Origin: JAKLKS01 sp964370855
GTDB taxonomy: Bacteria; Planctomycetota; JAJSAM01; JAKLKS01
DNA length: 11,349 bases
Assembly (NCBI GenBank): GCA_964370855.1
Contig: CAYJMF010000134.1
Location: forward strand, 1-11,349
Reading direction: 5' to 3'
Shown: one piece after another, positions 5,786-11,349 of the stretch
How positions within the stretch are numbered: the first letter of the stretch is position 1
How the letters are laid out: each line of letters opens with the position of its first letter
Made by a program: the position numbers and the translations under genes
Notes under the pieces: model-generated
Told to the model about the DNA's origin: nothing
Databases searched by the model: none
What the model saw: the letters and a program-made list of their open reading frames with translations, nothing else

Positions 5786-7077
5786 AGAAGAGCAGGAAGG
5801 GCGACAAGCCCCCGAAGACGAGACCGAAGGACCGCCGGAGTCGCTACGGGACGGTCGTGAAGCGGCAGTACCGGACCGAGGCCATCGTGTGGCAGGCCCG
5901 GTGGCGGCCGGTGAGGGGAGGCCCTCGGCGGTGCCGGAACTTCGAGACGAAGAAGGAGGCGCAGGCCTTTCTCCTCGACCTGGAGCGCAAACTCATCGTC
6001 GGCGGGCCGGAGGCCCTGGCTGGTGACGCTGCAGACGGGACATCCAACCCCTCCGTGCTGCCGACCTTCCTCGCGTACTCGCGCAGGGTGATGGACCAGA
6101 AGATCGCTGCCATCCGGGCCCCGGCCACGGTCGAAATCTACAACACCTGCCTGAAGGCCATGACGCCCTTCTTCGGCGCCCGCAAGGACGGGCAGAAGCA
6201 GTTCCCCGCCGCGAGGCTCGACGAGATCACCCCGGCGGCGGTCCTCGCCTACCAGTCCTGGCGGAAGGCCCAGCAGCGATACGGACGGATGAAGGACGTG
6301 ATCGCCAACGCGACCGTGAACCGCGAGGTCCAACTCATCAGCGTGGTCCTCACCTACGCGGTCAAGGACGGTCTCCTCGAGAAGCACCCGCTCTTCGGAG
6401 CGAAGGGGCTAAAGCTCCGTGAGGAGAGGGTAGGACGACGGTGGCTCTCCAAGGACGAGGCAGGACGTCTCATCGACGCGACGGAGGGGGTCTTCCGTGC
6501 CTACGTTCTCGGAGCCCTGACCACCGGCTGCCGCCCGGGAGAACTGAAGGCGCTGAGGTGGGGGGACGTGGACTTCGACGACGGACGCGTGCACATCTAC
6601 CGGAAGAAGGTCGGCCTCGCGGATGCCCTTCCCCTACACCCGGACTTTCGGGAGGAGCTGGAGAAGCTCCGGGCAGCGCGGCCGAACGCGCCGGTCACCG
6701 AGTACATCCTTCTCAACGAAGCGGGGGAGCCCTGGCAGGACATGAGGAAGGCCTGGTTCCGGGCCCTCAAGGACGCAGGCATCGCGAACAGGAAGGGCCT
6801 GTCCCTCTACTCGCTCCGGCACAGTTTCGCGGTCCACTTTCTCGAGGGCGGTGCCGCCGTCACCGACCTGCAGGGGCAGCTCGGGCACTCCGACCTGACG
6901 ACCACCCAGATCTACGCACGGATGGTGGACGAGAGGAGGAAGGTGTCGGTGCTGGCCCTGAGGTTCAAACGGACCCCCTCGGCTACGGTGGAGGGGGTAC
7001 CTGCGGAAGGCGGTACGGCGGCTTCGACACCTGGTTCCGACGGTGGCGAAGGCTCCGTCCAGGAGTCAGCAGCCTAG
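5782..7077 (+). CDS. int: Tyrosine recombinase / phage-type integrase
   Basis: The product has 431 residues, a usual length for tRNA-targeting integrases. A basic N terminus and an AP2-like arm-binding region (about 1-70; QARWRPVRGGPRRCRNFETK) precede a core-binding SAM-like domain (about 91-200) and the catalytic domain (about 218-398). Catalytic positions visible: R251 (TTGCRPGELKALRW), a beta-hairpin Lys (K275 or K276), Y343-S-L-R346-H (box II, where the usual first His is Tyr), H369 (LGHS) and the nucleophile Y378 (TTTQIYARM). It would carry out site-specific integration and excision at the adjacent tRNA-Pro. GGAGG at 5768-5772 precedes the ATG, which overlaps the xis stop. It is the last gene of the operon, 162 nt from the tRNA 3' end. 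The last about 30 residues are a disordered Gly/Ser tail. Confidence 0.93.
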   Translation: MKKSRKGDKPPKTRPKDRRSRYGTVVKRQYRTEAIVWQARWRPVRGGPRRCRNFETKKEAQAFLLDLERKLIVGGPEALAGDAADGTSNPSVLPTFLAYSRRVMDQKIAAIRAPATVEIYNTCLKAMTPFFGARKDGQKQFPAARLDEITPAAVLAYQSWRKAQQRYGRMKDVIANATVNREVQLISVVLTYAVKDGLLEKHPLFGAKGLKLREERVGRRWLSKDEAGRLIDATEGVFRAYVLGALTTGCRPGELKALRWGDVDFDDGRVHIYRKKVGLADALPLHPDFREELEKLRAARPNAPVTEYILLNEAGEPWQDMRKAWFRALKDAGIANRKGLSLYSLRHSFAVHFLEGGAAVTDLQGQLGHSDLTTTQIYARMVDERRKVSVLALRFKRTPSATVEGVPAEGGTAASTPGSDGGEGSVQESAA

Positions 7078-7145
7078 GCCGGGTCCCACCGGGATCTCCT
7101 TCCCAGGAGGAGAAGGTTCCACCCACATGGCGCTCCCGTTGGGAA

Positions 7146-7169
7146 TGGGTGCCGCGCTGGGTGCCGCGC
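7146..7169 (+). repeat. Perfect tandem 12-mer TGGGTGCCGCGC (x2)
   Basis: TGGGTGCCGCGC occurs at 7146-7157 and again immediately at 7158-7169, between the integrase stop and the tRNA. Direct repeats here often serve as arm-type integrase or Xis sites flanking the core attachment site. That role is inference; the repeat itself is exact. Confidence 0.5.
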
Positions 7170-7208
7170 CCGGAACGGATAGGTCCCGATTGGAGGGGAA
7201 CAACGTGA

Positions 7209-7237
7209 CTCAAACCCAGCATCCATGCGGGTTTGAG
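7209..7237 (-). terminator. 9-bp hairpin immediately 3' of tRNA-Pro
   Basis: CTCAAACCC (7209-7217) pairs perfectly with GGGTTTGAG (7229-7237), and the loop can form a small inner GCA/TGC pairing. It begins 2 nt beyond the tRNA CCA end on the - strand. No clear U tract follows, so it may be a weak terminator, a 3'-processing signal, or part of the element's attachment region. Confidence 0.4.
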
Positions 7238-7239
7238 GA

Positions 7240-7265
7240 TGGTCGGGGCGACAGGATTTGAACCT
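7240..7265. other. Predicted attachment-site junction at the tRNA-Pro 3' end
   Basis: The integrase gene lies just outside the 3' end of an intact tRNA gene, the standard arrangement for elements that integrate at tRNA 3' ends and restore the tRNA. The core should lie in the T-arm/acceptor portion of the tRNA. I saw no second copy of this sequence elsewhere in the window, so the partner site should lie to the left of it. The exact core boundaries cannot be fixed. Confidence 0.5.
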
Positions 7266-7317
7266 GCGACCTCCTGCACCCCAAGCAGGCGCGCTAGCCA
7301 GGCTGCGCCACGCCCCG
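7240..7317 (-). tRNA. tRNA-Pro (anticodon GGG), CCA encoded
   Basis: The 78-nt gene folds fully. The acceptor stem CGGGGCG pairs with CGCCCCG; the D arm is GCGC-AGCCTGGCTA-GCGC; the anticodon stem CCTGC/GCAGG encloses TTGGGGT, giving anticodon GGG; the variable loop is AGGTC; the T arm is GCAGG-TTCAAAT-CCTGT; then A73 and an encoded CCA. C1-G72 is typical of bacterial tRNA-Pro. It is the likely integration target of the neighbouring element. Confidence 0.96.
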
Positions 7318-7358
7318 ACCGGGACTCCGGGCAACGACGGAGAGGGGGTAGACCGTCG

Positions 7359-7387
7359 ATCCTAGCCGGGGCCGGTGCGGGGTGGAA
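7359..7387 (-). promoter_or_regulatory. Possible promoter for tRNA-Pro
   Basis: On the - strand TAGGAT (7364-7359) is a fair -10 box, about 35 nt before the tRNA 5' end. A very weak -35 candidate (TTCCAC, 7387-7382) lies 17 nt further upstream. Only the -10 is convincing. Confidence 0.3.
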
Positions 7388-7414
7388 GGATCGAGCGGGC
7401 GGGAGCGGACCCTC

Positions 7415-7798
7415 CTAGACCGGGACCTTGCCCCCGTGGGTCAGGCGCCAGACGGCCTGGAGCAGGTCGTCGTCTTTGAAGTCCTTGTTGAAGGAGCAGG
7501 ACGCACCGAGGCACTCCGCGAGGCGCAGCGGATCCGTGCCCATGTCCCCCGTCGACGCGGAGATGGCGATGACCGGAACCCCCGACCCGGACGGGTCCAT
7601 CTGGTCGATGGTCTCCAGGCCGTCCTGCTTCGGCATGTAGATGTCCACGATGCAGAGCGCGTACCGCGTCGCGCGGAACTTCTCGATCCCCTCGAGCCCG
7701 TTTCGCGCCTCGTCCACCTCGTAGCCCGCGCGCTCGAGAATCCGCCGGAGCAGCATCCGGCTCAGCCCGTCGTCGTCGACCACGAGGATGCGCGCCAT
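7415..7798 (-). CDS. Stand-alone CheY-like response regulator receiver domain
   Basis: The 127-residue product is a single receiver domain with no output domain. It has the acidic pocket D8-D9-D10 (ILVVDDD), the phosphoacceptor D52 (IVDIYMPKQDGLE), the switch residue S80 (VIAIS) in place of the commoner Thr, and the conserved Lys K105 (FNKDF). It would take phosphate from a histidine kinase and signal by protein-protein contact, as CheY or Spo0F do. No kinase is nearby. GGAGGG on the - strand (7813-7808) lies 9 nt before the ATG. It follows the MFS/spermidine-synthase-like gene by about 100 nt on the same strand and precedes tRNA-Pro, so it belongs to the chromosomal side of the junction. The family call is secure; the pathway is unknown. 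Confidence 0.93.
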   Translation of the reverse strand: MARILVVDDDGLSRMLLRRILERAGYEVDEARNGLEGIEKFRATRYALCIVDIYMPKQDGLETIDQMDPSGSGVPVIAISASTGDMGTDPLRLAECLGASCSFNKDFKDDDLLQAVWRLTHGGKVPV

Positions 7799-7883
7799 CG
7801 GGAGCGGCCCTCCGGAGACGAGGGCATTCTATGCCTCCCCGCGACGGGGAGCGACGGCCAACCGGGAGATCCCCGGGACCCGT

Positions 7884-7901
7884 GACGGGCGTCACGCCGT
7901 C
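7884..7901 (-). terminator. Weak terminator-like hairpin after the MFS/spermidine-synthase-like gene
   Basis: GACGGGCG (7884-7891) and CGCCGTC (7895-7901) pair with one bulged G around a 3-nt loop, beginning at the last base of the stop codon. No T tract follows on the - strand, so termination here is uncertain. Confidence 0.3.
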
Positions 7902-10505
7902 TACCGCCCCCGCTCCGCCCTCACGTCGAGCAGGAGGAGGTCCCGGTTCCCCGGCTCCAGGGCGAGGCCGCGGGCGACCCACTCCCGGGCCTCGGCGGCG
8001 TTCCCCTCGGCCAGCGCGATCACCCCCAGGGACCCCATCGCCATCACCGAGTCCGGCCGGATCTCCAGCGCCGCGAGGAGCGCCGCCTTCGCCTCCCCGC
8101 GCCGCCCGAGACGGTCGAGCACCATCCCCCGGTGCACCAGGGCCGGCTCGCACCGCGGGTTCTTCAGAAGGGCGAGGTCCACGAGGTCGAGGGATTTCCC
8201 GAGGAGGGCCTTGTCCCCGGACGCACCCGCCAGCTTGTAGAGCGCGAAGGACTCGAGGTAGGGCGCCATGGCGTTCCAGAACTGGAGACGGCCCGCCCCG
8301 AGGAAGTCCTGGGCCGCGTCGCGCCCCGCCCCGTCGAGGAGGGAGCGCCGGCCGCGGAGGAGGAGCGCCTCGGCGAGGCCGTCCACCGCCCAGAGCTCCC
8401 TCTGGCCCGCGGCGTAGGCCGCGCGCCCCCGCTCCACGGCGAGCCCGAGGAGCACCGCCTCGCCGGAGCCCTCCGCGCCCTTCCCCGGGTCCTCCCCCCG
8501 GAGGGCGGCGGCCACCGCCTCCCGCGCCGCCTTCGGCACCTCGGGCAGCACCTCGTCGAGGCGCTTCCGGTCCGCCATGAGCGCGCGCAGGAGCGGGGCG
8601 CCGGCCCGGCCGTCGGGGGAGGGCCGCAGGGCGGCGACCCCCTCGAGGGCCAGCGCGCGGGCCCGGCGCACCTCCGCCATCCGGGCGGGGTCGATGCCGG
8701 CCCCCGCGGGGAGCGGCTGCGCGGCGCGCAGGGCGTCGATCTCCAGGGGGTCGAAGGCGCCGGCCTCGCCGCTGAGGGCGCGGCGGGGGGCGCGGAACTC
8801 CATCTGGAGGCGGTCGTCGGTGTGCAGTTCCCCGGGGCCGGCCCACTCCGCGGCGGCGGAGGGGGAGAGGAAGAGGAGCCCGAGGAGATCCTCGCGGGCG
8901 CGGATGCCGGCGCCGGCGAGGCTCGCCGCCGCCTCCGAGTTCCCGTCCGGCCAGGCACGCGCCGCCAGGGCGGCGGCCGGGTCGAGGGCGCCGTCGCGGG
9001 AGCCCACGACCACGTAGTCCTGCCAGGGGCTCGCCTCCCACACCGAGGCGCCGGGGAACACGGAGAGGAAGGTGCGAAGGAGGAACCGGACGTCGTCGCG
9101 GGAGAGGCCGTAGGCCTGGATCCAGATGGCGGCGATCCCTCCGGGGGCGAGGCGGGACTTCACGGCCTCGAAGTACTCCGTCGTGAAGAGGTCGCTCACA
9201 CCGGCGATCCACGGGTTGGTGGGCTCGGAGATGACGACGTCGTAGAGCGACGACGAGTGCTCGATGTGCGTCCGCCCGTCCTCGAGGAGGACGTGGACGA
9301 AGGGGCGGCGGGTGACGTCCCCGTTGATGACGCGGAACTCCCGCTCCGCGGCGCGGACCTCGGCGGAGATCTCCGCCACGTCCAGGGTCTCCGGCCCGTG
9401 GCTCGCGGCGGCGGCGGCGGTGATCCCCGAGGCGAGGCCGACGACCATCACCCGCCGGGGGGCGGGGTGCAGGAGCACGGGGAGGTGCCCGACCATCGTC
9501 TGCGTGTCCATGTCCTCCACGCTGCTGGCGTCGGTCTTCCCGTTCACGCGGAGGAAGAAGTTCCCGTCGGGGCCGCGGACGACGGCCGCCGAGAGGCTCC
9601 GGCCCTCGGCCGTGAAGGGCATGTCCCAGTGGAGGTTGCGGAGCACGCGGTCGAGGTCGAGGCCGTCCTCCCGGACCCGGGTCAGGTAGTTGCGCGCGTA
9701 GAGGTAGGGCCCGCAGTGGATCCGGTGGTCGGGCCAGGAGGGCGCGGCGAAGGGCGCCGCGGCGGCGGCGGCGAGGAGGAGGGCGCCGGCGGGGAGGCCG
9801 CGGCGGCGGGGGAGGAGGGCGAGGGCCGCGGCGGCGGCGAGGAGGAGGTTGAGGGAGGAGGCGCAGAGGAGCGCGCCGCGGGTGCCGAGGGCCGGGAGGA
9901 GGAGCATCCCCCCCCCGAGGGAGCCGGCGATGACGCCGGCGGTGTTCACCGTGTAGACGCGGCCCACGGCCCGGGAGGCGCCGGCGCGCCCGGGGGCGAG
10001 GGCGGCGATGAGGAGCGGGAACACGGCGCCCATGGCCGCCGTCGGGAGGAGGGCGATGCCGAGGATGCGGGCCGCCTCCCAGCGGAGGAGGGAGCCGTAG
10101 TCGGGGACGCCGGACCCGACGAACTCGATGACCGAGAGGGGGAGGAGCCCCGCCTGCACCGTCGCGAACCAGCCGGCGAGGCCGACGGCGGCCTCGGCGG
10201 CGACGAGGAGGGCGAGGAGCCGGGGCCCGGAGGCGCGGGCGAGGGGGACGAGGAGCCCGCCGAGGCCGATGCCGAGGATGAAGACGGAGACCACGAGGGT
10301 GAAGGCGTGGACCGAGGAGCCGAAGGCGAGGACGAGGGTGCGGGTCCAGCCGAGCTGGTAGACCATGGAGGCGGCGCCGCCGCCGAGGGCGAGGGCGAGG
10401 AGCGCCGCCCGGGCGGGGGGGGCGGGGGCGGCGTCGGCGGCGTCCCCGGCGTGCGGCGCCCGCGGCCGGGGGGGCCCCGCGGGGGCCCGGGGCCCCCCCC
10501 CCCCC
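7901..10505 (-). CDS. Fused MFS/spermidine synthase-like protein, C-terminal part (second MFS half, synthase-like domain, TPRs)
   Basis: This is the 3' part of one gene whose 5' part lies beyond the assembly gap. An ATG at 10366 is available but sits inside the first helix of an MFS half-domain, whose expected start (ARAALLALALGGGAAS) is encoded just upstream, so it is not the true start. Counting from that ATG: five to six hydrophobic helices (about 1-205), then a spermidine-synthase/methyltransferase-like fold (about 255-450) with VMVVGLASG (nucleotide loop), E332, a DGR motif (363-365) and VVISEPTNPWIAGVSDLF. The S-E-P-T-N-P-W signature marks the fused MFS/synthase family, in which the canonical polyamine-site Asp motif is not kept, so true spermidine synthesis is doubtful. 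The last about 110 residues carry TPR-like repeats (LVHRGMVLDRLGRRGEAKAA; LGVIALAEGNAAEAREW). Substrate unknown; inner membrane location inferred. Confidence 0.85.
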
Positions 10506-10594
10506 NNNNNNNNNNGGGGGGCCCCCCCGGGGGGGGGGCCCCCGCGGGGGGGCGGGGGGGGGGGCGCCGGCGGGGGGGGGGGGGGGGGGGGGGG
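10470..10594. other. Assembly gap (10 Ns) within G/C homopolymer, probably artefactual
   Basis: Ns occupy 10506-10515 and are bordered by long pure C and G runs, including one of about 22 G at 10573-10594. The two sides are in different frames of the same gene and both encode the same linker peptide. The run therefore looks like a low-quality contig join and not real sequence; its true length is unknown. Confidence 0.85.
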
Positions 10595-11306
10595 CGGGGG
10601 CGGCGTCCCCGGCGTCCGGCGCCGGAGCCGGGGGCTCCCCGGCGGGCTCCGGCTCCAGCGCCGGCCGGCCCCGGTCGAGGGCGAAGGCCGCCGCGGCCAC
10701 GAGGAGGTTGGCCCCGACGCCGACGAGCAGCGTCCCCCGGAACCCGAGCGCCGGGAGGAGGAGGAGCCCCGTCGCCGCGGCCCCCCCGGCGGCGCCCAGC
10801 GTGTTGATGCCGTAGAGGAGCCCCGTCCCCCCGAGCACCGAGGAGCCGTCCTTCCGGACGACGGCCCGCACGAGGAGCGGGAGCGTCGCCCCCATGGCCA
10901 CGGTCGGCGGTGCGAGGAGGAGGCCCGCGAGGAGGAAGCGGGCCGCGGCGTGGAGCGCCGGCTGCTCCGCGAAGGCGCGGTAGCACCAGCCGAAGGCGGG
11001 GTGGAGCGCCCCGAGGAGGAGGGGGAAGGCGAGGCAGTAGAGCCCGATGCCCGCCTCGAGGGCCGCGTAGAGCCGGAGCGGGCGGCGCACCCGGCCCGCG
11101 AGCCGGCCCCCGATCCCGGCGCCGAGGGCGAGGCCCGCGAGGAAGGCGGTGATGACGGCGACCACCGCCGGGTAGGAGCCGCCGAGCACCCGCGCGAGCT
11201 GGCGCGACCAGAGCACCTCGTAGAGGAGCCCCGCCGCCCCGGACACGAGGAACAGCAGCGCCGCCGCGGCGGCGGGCGTCGGTCGAGGGGGTCCGGTTCG
11301 TTCCAC
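10516..11306 (-). CDS. Fused MFS/spermidine synthase-like protein, N-terminal part (first MFS half-domain)
   Basis: This is the 5' part of the gene continued at 7901-10505. It opens with a short basic-Pro N terminus, then a helix typical of the family (LLFLVSGAAGLLYEVLWSRQ) and further membrane helices (AVITAFLAGLALGAGIG; IGLYCLAFPLLLGAL; FLLAGLLLAPPTVAMGATLP; LLYGINTLGAAGGAAATGLL; TLLVGVGANLLVAAAAFAL). A Pro/Ala linker (EPEPAGEPPAPAPDAGDAAP) runs into the gap; residues past it are unreliable. The half is homologous to the second MFS half. The start is taken as GTG at 11306. No Shine-Dalgarno is seen, and a TATTCT -10-like box ends 6 nt upstream, so a leaderless transcript is possible. Reading on in this frame past the gap gives a spurious Pro/Arg-rich translation. 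Confidence 0.75.
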
Positions 11307-11312
11307 GGGGAG

Positions 11313-11318
11313 AGAATA
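11313..11318 (-). promoter_or_regulatory. Possible -10 box (TATTCT) for a leaderless transcript
   Basis: On the - strand TATTCT lies 6 nt before the GTG start, which would put the transcript start at or next to the start codon. No clear -35 is seen and only about 30 nt of upstream sequence is present. Confidence 0.2.
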
Positions 11319-11349
11319 CCGGCGAGAAGAGGCAGGCGAAAGGCGGGGA

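Noticed and set aside
7362..10515. Continuation of the N-terminal MFS frame past the gap on -
   Set aside because: After the Ns the product turns into Pro/Arg-rich low-complexity sequence, while the true MFS/synthase sequence continues in another frame and the response regulator overlaps its end.
8132..10807. Very long open frame on + (891 codons) opposite the MFS/synthase-like gene
   Set aside because: Its translation is Glu/Gly/Arg-rich low complexity and antisense to a clearly recognisable protein; it is a by-product of high GC third positions.
1..11349. CRISPR array, rRNA or insertion sequence
   Set aside because: No regularly spaced repeats, rRNA-like sequence or transposase with terminal inverted repeats was seen.

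Overview
The window looks like a metagenomic scaffold from a high-GC bacterium: there is a run of ten Ns, and the right-hand third is extremely G+C rich. It joins an integrated mobile element on the left (about 1-7239, all genes on +) to chromosomal sequence on the right (about 7240-11349, everything on -). The host cannot be named from sequence alone. A stand-alone CheY-like receiver beside a fused MFS/spermidine-synthase-like protein with C-terminal TPRs would fit a planctomycete, deltaproteobacterium/myxobacterium, NC10 or acidobacterium, and this is only a guess.

Left part (1-2488): the 3' end of an unrecognised gene, then a 685-residue protein with an internally duplicated alpha/beta unit and a C-terminal winged-helix DNA-binding domain. 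I do not recognise its family.

Central part (2489-7077): a likely single operon. A 278-nt leader carries three TGGCCAA repeats. It is followed by a ParB-like protein, a 72-residue small protein, a Rep_trans-type replication initiator/relaxase-like protein, an 89-residue small protein, two consecutive excisionase/MerR-type helix-turn-helix proteins, and a tyrosine recombinase. Five of the six junctions overlap (ATGA, GTGA or longer) and the sixth has a 9-nt gap, so translation is probably coupled along the chain. A 12-bp hairpin with a C(UUCG)G loop sits about 105 nt before rep.

Junction (7078-7320): a 162-nt stretch with a perfect tandem 12-mer and a 9-bp hairpin leads to an intact tRNA-Pro(GGG) gene on -, whose 3' CCA end faces the integrase. 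The order rep - xis - int - tRNA-Pro resembles the int/xis/rep module of actinomycete integrative elements such as pSAM2. Here the Rep is of the Rep_trans type and a ParB-like gene leads the operon. The far attachment site and any transfer genes lie outside the window to the left.

Right part (7321-11349): the receiver-only response regulator and a large membrane protein made of two homologous MFS half-domains, a spermidine-synthase-like domain and TPRs. The large gene is split by an assembly gap embedded in G/C homopolymers. The same linker peptide is encoded on both sides of the gap, so this is probably one intact gene with a faulty scaffold join.
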